This document shows positions 54,801 through 62,852 of a DNA stretch of 64,000 bases, in pieces. The notes below the pieces were generated by a model. That model saw nothing but the letters and a program-made list of their open reading frames with translations, was not told the origin of the DNA and made no database searches. This stretch comes from Prevotella sp. UBA6994. Its GTDB lineage: Bacteria; Bacteroidota; Bacteroidia; Bacteroidales; Bacteroidaceae. The position numbers and the translations under genes were made by a program. The stretch is from positions 16,657-80,656 of the forward strand of contig DJXW01000007.1 of NCBI GenBank assembly GCA_002449845.1. Reading direction: 5' to 3'. Position 1 is the first letter of the stretch; every line of letters begins with the position of its first letter.

Positions 54801-56551
54801 GCCCGTCCAGCCTCCTGCACATAATTCTCTAACGAATCACTGATATTGTAGTGAACAACCAATCCCACGTCTTTCTTGTCAACGCCCATGCCAAAGGCTG
54901 ATGTTGCCACTATCACCTGTGCTTCACCACTCATAAAGGCATTCTGGTTTTTCACCTTCTCGGCAGGTTCCATTTTACCGTTGAAGGGCAATGCCTGTAT
55001 TCCGTCTCTCAACAAATGCTGAGCCAACTCGCGAGTACGTCGAGTACGAGAAACATATACGATAGACGGACAATTATGCCCCATAATGAGCGAACGCAGT
55101 AAGTTATATTTTTCTTCTGCCGTATCAGCATGGAGCACTGAGTAGCGTAGGTTTTTACGCTCAGCATTAGCAGCAAAAATTTTCAGTTCCAAGCCCAGCT
55201 TTTCCCTAAAATAGTCGCATATATCACTGATGACTTTTTGTTTCGCCGTAGCCGTGAAACAGGAGATAGCGATGGGCTTGTCTTGTAGTTTCTGTTTTTG
55301 CAACTGGCGAATGAAATCACCTATATAGAGGTAATCAACACGGAAATCATGTCCCCAAGCCGAAAAGCAGTGTGCCTCATCTATCACAAAACGTACCACA
55401 TTCCTGCCCATCAGCAATCGTTCGATGGTTTTCGAACGCAACATCTCTGGAGCTATATAGAGCAAGTTTGCCGTTCCGTCTGCTACCTGACTGATGGCAA
55501 CAGCCCGCTCAATAGGGTCAAGCAGTCCGTTGATGGTCACTGCCTCACTGATGCCGCGGGCAGCCAAATTATCTACTTGGTCTTTCATGAGTGACTGCAA
55601 TGGTGAGATGACCACTGTCAGTCCATGCATATTTCGCCCTGCCATCAATGCAGGAAGTTGGAAAGTAAGACTCTTGCCACCTCCTGTAGGGAAGATGGTC
55701 AGCAATGACTCTCCATGAATGGCAGATTCCACTGCCTGTTGCTGCATAGGCACTCCATCGAACATACGGAAATGATCATAACCGAAAAATTCCTTGAGTC
55801 CACTATGGGCATCTAACCGTCTATGGCAATAATCACAATCCCCACACGATGTGTTACACAGCTTGTTCATCACATTAACTACCTGAGGGTAGTTTCGTAT
55901 AACCCAAGCAGGAGTAATGGAAAAGAAATCATCTGCACCTATCACCGCCAAACAATAAGCCAATTCTATCGGATACAGTTTTGCCAACATGTCTAAATCT
56001 ACATGACTACAAATCTTTCCTTCGTAAACCTTTAGTATCAACTGAGATGAATTGGGCTGAACCCTCAGTATTCTGTCTAAAAAAGATTGCTGTAGAGAGG
56101 GCGTAAAGCCAATGTATTTGAAAAAGCCTCCAAATTCAACGGTATGATGCAGTAATTGATAATAGATGTTTTGTCTGTCTGGTGACAATTGATTCCAAGC
56201 GGCAATTTCATCATTCAGCAGGTCACGAGCCTTCATGGAATCGTTCACCGGATTATTCAACTCATCCACCTGTAGCTTATCGTCTTTCAATAAATGGTGA
56301 TAGGGTCGCTTGGGAAATAAAAGAGGAGACAAGTACAAAGTGTCAACGATATCGGGATTGCCATTTAATGTCGTGTATTTCAAATCATGATTGATAATGT
56401 TGTGCCCACACACTGTATCACAACCTGACACAAAAGTATCAAAGTCGGCTTTGGAATGAGAGTGCAATATTGCACCATCCTCCCTCACCGCTCCATAGTC
56501 AGCCACTTTCTTTTTCTGCGGATTTACCTCTGTATCAATGAAAACTATCAT
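51821..56551 (-). CDS. Fusion of a DnaQ-like exonuclease domain, RecQ helicase and UvrD helicase
   Basis: The protein has 1576 residues. Residues 1-130 have FIDTE (Asp6, Glu8), GHNIINHD (Asp56) and VNDSMKARD (Asp104), a DEDD exonuclease pattern in which the His usually before the last Asp is replaced by Asn. A cluster of four Cys (232, 236, 239, 242) may bind zinc. The RecQ core runs from about 250 (LKEFFGYDHFR, Walker A TGGGKS at 289-294, a DEAH box, QEAGRAGRD) to about 640, and winged-helix segments follow. From about 1060 a complete UvrD/PcrA helicase follows (AGPGSGKT, IDEAQDMG, GDDDQNIYAFRGS, TIHKAKGREFD, VGLTRAKKNLYLV). Such three-part proteins occur in Bacteroidota. Repair, recombination or phage-defence roles are possible but not shown. 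No defence genes flank it. Confidence 0.88.
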   Translation of the reverse strand: MIVFIDTEVNPQKKKVADYGAVREDGAILHSHSKADFDTFVSGCDTVCGHNIINHDLKYTTLNGNPDIVDTLYLSPLLFPKRPYHHLLKDDKLQVDELNNPVNDSMKARDLLNDEIAAWNQLSPDRQNIYYQLLHHTVEFGGFFKYIGFTPSLQQSFLDRILRVQPNSSQLILKVYEGKICSHVDLDMLAKLYPIELAYCLAVIGADDFFSITPAWVIRNYPQVVNVMNKLCNTSCGDCDYCHRRLDAHSGLKEFFGYDHFRMFDGVPMQQQAVESAIHGESLLTIFPTGGGKSLTFQLPALMAGRNMHGLTVVISPLQSLMKDQVDNLAARGISEAVTINGLLDPIERAVAISQVADGTANLLYIAPEMLRSKTIERLLMGRNVVRFVIDEAHCFSAWGHDFRVDYLYIGDFIRQLQKQKLQDKPIAISCFTATAKQKVISDICDYFREKLGLELKIFAANAERKNLRYSVLHADTAEEKYNLLRSLIMGHNCPSIVYVSRTRRTRELAQHLLRDGIQALPFNGKMEPAEKVKNQNAFMSGEAQVIVATSAFGMGVDKKDVGLVVHYNISDSLENYVQEAGRAGRDPQMQAECFVLYADSDLDKHFILLNQTKLSISEIQQVWKAIKELTVKRDQVSCSPLDIARQAGWGDEIDDVETRVKAAIAALEDAGFIQRGSNSPHIFATGIAVKNMDEARHKLTVSPLFDKQSREEAARIIKSLISAHATADARGAEAETRIDYLADILGLSKETVIRNVNLMRQDGLLADSRDMQAWISKGTSLRNLDIIMKMERFLLQRFGQEAYRMSYKELNEEAQKAGLTYSNIKRLRMLLHFLSLKGYIHKQEHAFNGYVGIRLQASREITMARFERRMDICRFIVEKLNAERDSAKETTLVNFSIIELLQQYIATHQTTMFSDSDKPDIADIEEALLFLTKTELVKIEGGFIVIYNTMMIDRIVDRRIRYGKEQYRLLDEFYKQRIRQIHIVGEYANLMVRDYKAALHFVNDYFTMDFRKFINHYFKEERRVQIDKNITPAKYNKLFGELSKLQREIIDDKQSKYIVVAAGPGSGKTRVLVHKLASLLLLEDVKHEQLLMLTFSRAAATEFKKRLIGLVENAAHFVDIKTFHSYSFDLIGKQGSLDEARDVVRHAAEMIERGEVEPSKIAKSVLVIDEAQDMGADDFRLVKALMHQNEEMRVIAVGDDDQNIYAFRGSDSKYMQSLVNQEGAKLYEMTDNYRSARAVVNCANRFVQYIPERMKHTLIKSATGEEGTVKTLKSFLDTGLSIQGSTAMLTRTNEEAMQVAYELEKRGLHVIVAQSMGGFRFGNLAEVRYFLKQLGEENDASISGEKWHIAKQRTLETYSSSTCLNVMRHFFEDFETTHKIYYRSDLREYIFESKIEDFIATDNQSVFVSTIHKAKGREFDTVYLLSPVPDKKDINDMRAYYVGLTRAKKNLYLVTNPPVQYTSISIALDMHDVWLDFFIGRKDIVLRLRSGESLQFNDGYLLNKQGINIAALSATGKKKLKNWTDKGYEVTSAKVSYTLAWHPIESATEYAVCLANLVLTKVGDVIEKVTNNDKD

Positions 56552-56579
56552 GAAGCGAAATACTTGATAGATATTTATG

Positions 56580-56587
56580 CAAAGATA
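56580..56587 (-). promoter_or_regulatory. -7 element of the helicase fusion gene
   Basis: CAAAGATA on the plus strand reads TATCTTTG on the minus strand, matching TAnnTTTG. It lies 29 bp before the start codon at 56551. Confidence 0.6.
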
Positions 56588-56697
56588 ACCATTTTATTCC
56601 ATTATGCCATGTTTTACCATCTTTTTTTTAAGAAAGAGGGAGAAAGGTACCATCAGAAGAAATGCAATCATTCTACCGAAAGGCATTTCTTGAGGTT

Positions 56698-56726
56698 TAT
56701 TTTGTCAATAAAAAGTAACAAAAAGG
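56698..56726 (-). repeat. Fragment of the interspersed repeat (3' tip only)
   Basis: On the minus strand this reads CCTTTTTGTTACTTTTTATT followed by GACAAAATA. It differs at about two or three positions from the 3' tip of repeat copy 1 (near 17575-17601). It forms the T-rich tail of the acetylesterase terminator, so the match may reflect a shared terminator-like tip. Confidence 0.5.
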
Positions 56727-56752
56727 TCGAATCCCATGAAAGGAACTCGACC
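56720..56752 (-). terminator. Terminator of the acetylesterase gene
   Basis: GGTCGA (56725-56730) and TCGACC (56747-56752) form the stem base, extended by TCC/GGA with a bulge. On the minus strand it is followed by TTTTTG. It lies just beyond the stop codon at 56760. Confidence 0.7.
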
Positions 56753-56759
56753 CTTATGA

Positions 56760-58646
56760 TTAAAACGAGCGTTCAAAGGGGACGGCGGGAAGGGAGGTCT
56801 TCAATGCACGACAATCTGCTTGGGCAGGATTGTCTTTCCATGCGTAACGAACCTTACAAGCCCCAGGGATTGATTGAAGGGTAACGGTGTTACCCTTTGC
56901 AGTAGCCTTGACGTTCTGGAACTTGTTATCCTGACCTGCCAATTCAAACTCATGCAAGTTGCCTTCCTGCAAGGGCTGGTCGAAAGTTATGATAATCTGT
57001 CCATCTGCTTGGTTAACGGAAACCACTTCAGGCGACAATGTCACCTTCTTGCCAAACACCAGTTTGTCGAAAGCAAGTACACATCGCTCAGCCACTTCCT
57101 TCTTTTGCAAGGGATGTATGTCATTTGCCTCACCCAAGTCGATTGCCACAGCCAGCTCTGCCCTATTGTCAGCCAGCGCAGAAAGATGTTGTGCTTCACG
57201 CAACGCAGCCCAATTACTATTTTGTGGTTGTGCAGACGGAGCCATGTAATTAGCCAATTGCACGATAACGAATGGCAATTGTGGTTGTTGGAATCGTTCA
57301 CGCCAAGAATTTTTCAGGCAATTAAGATAAGGCAGATATTCCTGCGGTCTTCCCGTGTTAGATTCCCCTTGATACCAAACCACTCCTGACAGGGCGAAAG
57401 GAGCCAATGGCGACAACATTCCGTTGTATAAAACAGAAGAAAGATTCTGGGTACTCATAGAAACGGAAGGTTGTGAAGGCATTTGCGCACCATCATGCAC
57501 TCGCCAAGAAGAGGACAAGGGTTGAATATCGTTATTACCGAAATTCAGTCGATAAGGCTTCTCCCTCACAAATGATGGAGCCCCATGTTTATTGACGAAA
57601 CGAACCGTAATCACATTGTCTCCCTCATGCAGCAATCCCTCTGGAATCTGGTAGCGGCGTGGAGGATATTGATAATACGTACGTCCCACCTCCTTACCAT
57701 TCACGTATGTATAATCAGCATCATAGAGTGTGCCCAACAGCAGTTGTGCACTACGTCCTGCATGAGCCGCATCAATATGAATATGTTGGCGCAACCAATA
57801 AGAACCACAGAACCTGCCACGTACAGGCAGATTGTATTGGTCCACCTCCTTCCATTGGCTATCATCATAATCAGCAGCCACCCATCCACCAGAGATACCT
57901 GGGTCACACTGATTAAGCGACTCAAACCAACGGTTGTTCGCCTGTTCGTTCATGCGGTTGATGCTCTGCACCAAGGCATCGTCTTGATACATGCAAGTTT
58001 CTGCATACTTCATCGGAGAATAGAGGCGAATGGAATCAGCAGGCAGCCACGCCTCGATAGGCGTTCCGCCCCAACTACTTTGGATAATACCTTGCGGAAC
58101 ACCATTCTTGGCAAACATCTGCTTACCCAAGAAATAACCTAAAGCCGTGAAATGCCACGCATTTTTCTTGTTCAGCTTCATCCATCCCCGCGACTTGACA
58201 TCTGACAAGGGTTGATGTGTCTCTGCAAAGTTTTGCACTTGGAACAAATGCACCTTATCCAATTCATCGTTATCGATTTCATCGGGATAATGTGGATAGA
58301 CACGCTCCAAGTGAATATCTATATTAGATTGGCCAGAGAAAAGCCATACATCGCCTACCCAAACATCATGTATTGCCACATCATTGACCATGATTTCGAA
58401 TGGTCCTCCAGCCTTCATCTTCGGCAAGTCGATACGCCAGTTGCCCTTTTCATCAGCTTGCGTAGAGTAAGTTTTCTTACCAAAGGTAAGCGTAACAGAT
58501 TCGTTGGCGTCAGCTTCGCCCCATACGGGAACCACCTGACCACGCTGAAGCACGACACCATCAGAAAACAAGCGTGGCAATTTCACCTTGGCAAACATGC
58601 TTGCAGAAGCTGCCAAAATCAAACTAACAACAAATAATCTTTTCAT
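56760..58646 (-). CDS. SGNH-type sialate O-acetylesterase / CE20-like carbohydrate esterase, secreted
   Basis: The 628-residue protein has a signal peptide ending near ASMFA. The catalytic motifs are FSGQSN (nucleophile Ser107), SSWGGTPIEAW, VVWYQGESN and NDIHPLQ (Asp and His). A GH2-like beta domain is inserted at about 265-375 (WLRQHIHIDAA, DADYTYVNGKEVG), a layout seen in Bacteroidota sialate-O-acetylesterase-like enzymes. It removes O-acetyl groups from sialic acid or from plant polysaccharides such as xylan; without a local sialidase or xylanase I cannot choose. It lies 38 bp after the TonB-linked receptor gene and is likely co-transcribed with it. A terminator follows. Confidence 0.86.
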   Translation of the reverse strand: MKRLFVVSLILAASASMFAKVKLPRLFSDGVVLQRGQVVPVWGEADANESVTLTFGKKTYSTQADEKGNWRIDLPKMKAGGPFEIMVNDVAIHDVWVGDVWLFSGQSNIDIHLERVYPHYPDEIDNDELDKVHLFQVQNFAETHQPLSDVKSRGWMKLNKKNAWHFTALGYFLGKQMFAKNGVPQGIIQSSWGGTPIEAWLPADSIRLYSPMKYAETCMYQDDALVQSINRMNEQANNRWFESLNQCDPGISGGWVAADYDDSQWKEVDQYNLPVRGRFCGSYWLRQHIHIDAAHAGRSAQLLLGTLYDADYTYVNGKEVGRTYYQYPPRRYQIPEGLLHEGDNVITVRFVNKHGAPSFVREKPYRLNFGNNDIQPLSSSWRVHDGAQMPSQPSVSMSTQNLSSVLYNGMLSPLAPFALSGVVWYQGESNTGRPQEYLPYLNCLKNSWRERFQQPQLPFVIVQLANYMAPSAQPQNSNWAALREAQHLSALADNRAELAVAIDLGEANDIHPLQKKEVAERCVLAFDKLVFGKKVTLSPEVVSVNQADGQIIITFDQPLQEGNLHEFELAGQDNKFQNVKATAKGNTVTLQSIPGACKVRYAWKDNPAQADCRALKTSLPAVPFERSF

Positions 58647-58684
58647 AGTTACCCAAGTCTTATCATTCAGTTTTTATTAATTAT

Positions 58685-61204
58685 TCATTCCTCTCCCCCA
58701 TTACTATAGTTGGCTGAAGGATCATCTTCTTCATCCGTCTCGTTACGAGAACGTTTCTTGAGAGTTTGGTTTCCGAAATTATACGTAAGCGTGAAGTTTA
58801 CCTGTCTGCTACGACGGCGATTCAACTGATGACGTGTAAAGGTGTCGCTTTCCGTAAAGTTTTCCCAGCGACGAGATTTCAGCACGTCACGACAGTTGAT
58901 GCTCAGCGTCAACTTCTTATTGAAGAAATTCTTTCGCATACCAAAGTCCATTCCGTATGCAGGTTTCCGATATCCCTGTGTGATTACCTGACGAGCCCGA
59001 TAGTAGCCATTAATTTGTACCGAAATGTCGTAAGGCAATGTGAGCTGGGCAGTCATTCGGGCATTGAACGTGAAATTGTGGTCTTCCTTACCCGTTACCG
59101 TTTGTCCGTCTATATCATACGAAAACCCATTGATCTTATAGTAATAAGCATTGGCAGTAGTCGTTAAGTCGAGAATGCGGAAGAGTCGGTTCTTCACCAC
59201 CACTTCCAATCCTTCACTCAGGCTCTTTGCCAAGTTTTTACTGGTAGAATACATCAATCCGTCAGATTGGTTTTGCCAGTTGATGCGCTGAATCACGTCA
59301 GAAGTGGGACGGTAATAGGCACTCACCATCAAGGAATGCTCCGTCCAAGTCTTCAGGTAATTCAACGAGAACGAATTAGAATACTCTGGAGTCAATTCGG
59401 GATTACCGAACGAAACGGTAGTTGCGTCACGTGTATCCTTGAACGAGTTTAGCTGTCCACCCCACGGACGGCGTAACCGACGAGTGTAATTGAGTTGCAA
59501 TTGGTCGTTATCCGTTATCTGGTAAGACATGAACACACTAGGGAACAATTGGAAATAATCTTTCTTGAAAGGTTGCTGGCGTTTAGAAGCATCGTGCTCT
59601 TGCTCCCACGTATAACTCTCGGTGTTCACCTTCCAATATTCGCCACGCAAGCCAGCCATCACTCCAAACTTCTTCCATTTATAAGTAAACGTGCTATAAA
59701 GAGCATGAAGGTCCATATCGTAAATGAAACGGTTGAAGTACACCTTGTCTTCCACGGCATTCACGCCCTCCCAACTGGTCTTGTCCACATACGACTCCTG
59801 TGGTGTGTTCTCATGAGAGAATCTGCCTTGGTAGCCAGCCTCCACTTTCATGTTGTCGGAAATAGGATTCTCGTAGTCGAGTTTGATTTCCCATGAACGA
59901 TTGTTCATCTTCGTTGGTCTGTCTTGGTAGGTATATTCACTTGCCCTGTTCCACACACCCTTCTCGGTATCAAAATAGTTGGTGCTGTCACGGTATATGC
60001 TACCGTTGTCAGCCTTCCAATTACCGTACGACACCATCAAATCAATGAAATGCTTGTCCGTAAACGAATGGCGATAGTCAAATTCCACGTGGTTCATCTT
60101 CATGTCACCTTCCCCCGTGGTACGTCTCATCATCTGTTTAGAGTCTATCCCGTTTTCCCATGAACCGTTTACCAATGTGCCATAATGATACAGCGTGTTG
60201 CTCCAATTCTTGTTTCGCCCTCTCATCAGCATACCGCTCAAAGAGAAGTCGTCTTTCTCCGTTGCATGTAAGGTTATTCCTGCACGCGAGAAGAGATTGT
60301 TTCCCATCTGCGAACTGGGAGCATTATACCATTGGTATTGGTTCGTGAGTTTGTATGTCTGCTCACTCTGGCTCTTTCCCTCATTTTCCCTGTGGCGATA
60401 CCCCACGTTCAAATAGCCGTCCCACACCTTACTGCTGTAATTGATGTTGAAACTCGTATTGGCACTTCCACGTGTGCCAGCTCCTGCCTGCAAGGAACCA
60501 TAGTATCCTGGTGTACGGTCTTTTTTCAAAACAATATTGATAATACCCGCACTTCCTTCGGCAGAAAACTTGGCGGATGGATTATCGATTACCTCAATGT
60601 GGTCAATGCTCTCAGCAGGTAGTTGTTGGAGAATTTGTGCCCTGTTGTCGGCAGTTAGTCCGCTGGCTTTGCCATTGATCCATACCTCGACGCTGGAATT
60701 GCCTCGCAACGACACGTTTCCGTCATTGTCAACCTCAACGGAAGGGATGTTTTCCAACACCTCAGAGGCAGATTGTCCCGTATTACTGATCAGTTGAGTC
60801 ACGTCAAACGACTTACGGTCCACCTCTAACTTCATGGTGGACTTCTGTCCTGTCACCGTCACTTCTTTAAGCGAATGTGCATCCTCTGAAAGATAGATAG
60901 CTGGGTAATGATGCGACAAATTCTTCGATGAAATGGAGAAATTTTTCGTATGCGTCTTATATCCCACAAAGGTAAGTGTCAGCGTGTAGTTGCCATTGCG
61001 CAAGCCATCCACGGTGAATTTACCATCCACATCAGTAACTCCACCCTTCAATAAAGCATCGCTACCTTGTTGTGATACTTTCACATTAACATAGCCAAGG
61101 GGTTCGTTGGTATTCTTGTCCAACACCCTTCCCTTGACCACACCTTGAGAAAATGCCATTGTATGACACAACAGCAAAAATAATAATAAAAAAAACCGGT
61201 TCAT
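58685..61204 (-). CDS. TonB-dependent outer-membrane beta-barrel protein (not SusC type)
   Basis: The 839-residue protein has a signal peptide ending near HTMAFSQ, a carboxypeptidase-regulatory-like domain (about 22-110: GVVKGRVLDKNTNEPLGYVNV), a TonB box-like LKEVTVTGQK, a short plug (LENIPSVEVDNDGNVSLRGNSSVEVWINGKASGL, then IDHIEVIDNPSAKFSAEGSAGIINIVLKK), and a 22-strand barrel ending in NFTLTYNFGNQTLKKR with an acidic tail (TDEEDDPSANYSNGGEE). This is the outer-membrane beta-barrel family found beside many metabolic genes in Bacteroidota, and it has no SusD partner. Ligand unknown; the downstream esterase suggests an acetylated glycan or glycopeptide, by context only. Confidence 0.88.
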   Translation of the reverse strand: MNRFFLLLFLLLCHTMAFSQGVVKGRVLDKNTNEPLGYVNVKVSQQGSDALLKGGVTDVDGKFTVDGLRNGNYTLTLTFVGYKTHTKNFSISSKNLSHHYPAIYLSEDAHSLKEVTVTGQKSTMKLEVDRKSFDVTQLISNTGQSASEVLENIPSVEVDNDGNVSLRGNSSVEVWINGKASGLTADNRAQILQQLPAESIDHIEVIDNPSAKFSAEGSAGIINIVLKKDRTPGYYGSLQAGAGTRGSANTSFNINYSSKVWDGYLNVGYRHRENEGKSQSEQTYKLTNQYQWYNAPSSQMGNNLFSRAGITLHATEKDDFSLSGMLMRGRNKNWSNTLYHYGTLVNGSWENGIDSKQMMRRTTGEGDMKMNHVEFDYRHSFTDKHFIDLMVSYGNWKADNGSIYRDSTNYFDTEKGVWNRASEYTYQDRPTKMNNRSWEIKLDYENPISDNMKVEAGYQGRFSHENTPQESYVDKTSWEGVNAVEDKVYFNRFIYDMDLHALYSTFTYKWKKFGVMAGLRGEYWKVNTESYTWEQEHDASKRQQPFKKDYFQLFPSVFMSYQITDNDQLQLNYTRRLRRPWGGQLNSFKDTRDATTVSFGNPELTPEYSNSFSLNYLKTWTEHSLMVSAYYRPTSDVIQRINWQNQSDGLMYSTSKNLAKSLSEGLEVVVKNRLFRILDLTTTANAYYYKINGFSYDIDGQTVTGKEDHNFTFNARMTAQLTLPYDISVQINGYYRARQVITQGYRKPAYGMDFGMRKNFFNKKLTLSINCRDVLKSRRWENFTESDTFTRHQLNRRRSRQVNFTLTYNFGNQTLKKRSRNETDEEDDPSANYSNGGEE

Positions 61205-61276
61205 ATAATATTAAGACGTAAAAAGTCAGAATAAGTTTAAACTTACTTTCAAATTGATTAAAAAAAACACAATTCG

Positions 61277-61307
61277 TTGGATATTTTTCAAAAAAAAAGT
61301 ATTTTTG
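61277..61307 (+). promoter_or_regulatory. Promoter of the duplicated membrane protein gene
   Basis: TTGG (61277-61280) and TATTTTTG (61300-61307) are 19 bp apart. ATG 61335 follows 27 bp later. The receptor gene at 61204 is divergent, so both are controlled from this 130-bp gap. Confidence 0.6.
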
Positions 61308-61334
61308 CAAAATATAAACATACAACATACGATC

Positions 61335-62648
61335 ATGAAAACTGGAAAACACCATTACAGATTTCACACATCCAAAGACTTGGAAGTTAATCACCTCATC
61401 GTGCCCTTCAACAGCATTTACCTGGAGATCGCCTTGATGTTGTTCATCGTTGGACAGTTGGTTTTCTTTTTCTGCGCTCCCCTATTGGCAGATACCCTCC
61501 ATATCAACAAGAACCTGACTTCCATCACTGCCCATTTTTTCACTTGGGCTGGCGAGGTGTTCTTACTCTATAGCCTGATGAGAAGCATGGTGGTATTGAG
61601 GAAACCCTTGCGCATCCTGTTCATTGCAACATTGGTAGGATTAACCATCTTCCATTGGGTGATGATTCTGTTGTCAGGATTCATAGAAATAGAGGAAGGG
61701 TTTAATGCCATCATCTATTTCATCTTGATGATACCTTATTTAATATTAGGACAGCAAATCAACCACTCTTATTATGACAAACTGTCTGTAGCAGGAACTC
61801 TCATGCTACTCACCGCATTCGTTAACCTGGCATTTTACGTGGCGCAGGAAATGGTGGGGCAATACCTGATATTCGACATCATCCGCATAACCGTCGCCAT
61901 CATCTATATCATCTTCTTACGTATGCGCTTGGTAGGTAGCGAAAACGTGAAAGACATCAGCCGACTGTTGAACAATCGTAAAAAGGCTGAAGATGAGGGT
62001 GTGGGCACAGGCATCAACAAGAAGGAAATCGTAAGAAACTCAAGAAAAGACATCGACCTAAACTATGTCATCTCTCCAGAACCCAGAATGCGCATGGACA
62101 TTGCCGCTGGTGCTTTCATCCTGGCACAAGTGTTGCTATTCCTCTGTGCTCCAGTACTCTCCAGTATATTAGGAGTGCATCGGGCAACGTTTATCTTCCT
62201 CTCACACTTGCTCAAGGGATTTGCCGAGACCTATCTGATTTATTGTCTCATGAAAGGAATGGCAACTACCAAATACCCCCTGCAGAAGTTGTTTTTGGCA
62301 ACCATCGCCGTCGTCTTGCTATTCAATTTCGGTGTGGCAATCTTGGCATTCATGTCATATTTCAACATCCATGTATTGGGAGAGGCGTTCATTCCGCTGA
62401 TTCTCATACGCACGATACCGTATTTCATGTTGGGATTCTTCATCTACCAACGTTATTACGGACTGGTGTCTCACCTCGGAATGGCAATGATGCTTTTCCT
62501 CTTTGGCAACCTGCTCATCGAGGGATTCCTCCTTTCCGGTACCACCCTCATATACGACATCATGCTCTTCGTCATCTCAGCCAGTTATGTGATTTTCCTG
62601 CGGAAAGTATTGATTGGTCACGACACGTATAAGGAGCAACAGCAATAA
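61335..62648 (+). CDS. Uncharacterised membrane protein with an internal duplication
   Basis: ATG 61335 gives 437 residues. Two halves of about 180 residues each hold about six membrane helices and align with each other: GQLVFFFCAPLLADTLHINK with AQVLLFLCAPVLSSILGVHR, AGEVFLLYSLMRSMVVLRKPLR with FAETYLIYCLMKGMATTKYPLQ, and IIYIIFLRMRLVG with ASYVIFLRKVLIG. A charged cytoplasmic linker (about 225-265, with NRKKAEDEGVGTG) joins them. No known family comes to mind and no catalytic motif is seen. The symmetric layout suggests a transporter or membrane scaffold with pseudo-twofold symmetry. It has its own promoter, and the tRNA gene follows about 110 bp downstream. Confidence 0.68.
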   Translation: MKTGKHHYRFHTSKDLEVNHLIVPFNSIYLEIALMLFIVGQLVFFFCAPLLADTLHINKNLTSITAHFFTWAGEVFLLYSLMRSMVVLRKPLRILFIATLVGLTIFHWVMILLSGFIEIEEGFNAIIYFILMIPYLILGQQINHSYYDKLSVAGTLMLLTAFVNLAFYVAQEMVGQYLIFDIIRITVAIIYIIFLRMRLVGSENVKDISRLLNNRKKAEDEGVGTGINKKEIVRNSRKDIDLNYVISPEPRMRMDIAAGAFILAQVLLFLCAPVLSSILGVHRATFIFLSHLLKGFAETYLIYCLMKGMATTKYPLQKLFLATIAVVLLFNFGVAILAFMSYFNIHVLGEAFIPLILIRTIPYFMLGFFIYQRYYGLVSHLGMAMMLFLFGNLLIEGFLLSGTTLIYDIMLFVISASYVIFLRKVLIGHDTYKEQQQ

Positions 62649-62708
62649 GGGTATTACGATTCAGGGAACGGGCAAAACATGTTTTCGTCCAAAAACTTGA
62701 GTACATAT

Positions 62709-62739
62709 TTTGTCGTTCCCCAAAATTATACTACCTTTG
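62709..62739 (+). promoter_or_regulatory. Promoter of tRNA-Arg
   Basis: TTTG (62709-62712) and TACCTTTG (62732-62739) are 19 bp apart, a full consensus match 17 bp before the tRNA. Confidence 0.75.
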
Positions 62740-62756
62740 CAGCATCAAACAAATGG

Positions 62757-62828
62757 GGTCCCTTAGTTCAATGGATAGAATAAGTCTCTCCTAAAGATTA
62801 GATCCGGGTTCGATTCCCGGAGGGACTA
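62757..62828 (+). tRNA. tRNA-Arg, anticodon CCT
   Basis: The 72-nt gene folds into a complete cloverleaf. The acceptor GGTCCCT pairs with AGGGACT (one G-T pair); the D arm is GTTC/GAAT; the anticodon arm AGTCT-CTCCTAA-AGATT has anticodon CCT (reads AGG); there is a 4-nt variable loop; and the T arm is CCGGG-TTCGATT-CCCGG. Discriminator A73 follows and CCA is not encoded. It has its own promoter. Genes for ADP-ribosylglycohydrolase lie 24 bp downstream, so read-through is possible. Confidence 0.95.
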
Positions 62829-62852
62829 CTCAGAAAAACACTTTTTCTCATT

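Noticed and set aside
51821..56551. Helicase fusion as part of a named defence system
   Set aside because: No methylase, effector or other defence gene is next to it in the window, so I report it only as a candidate.
62757..62828. tRNA-Arg as an integration site in this window
   Set aside because: No integrase and no duplicated 3' tRNA segment could be found within the visible sequence.
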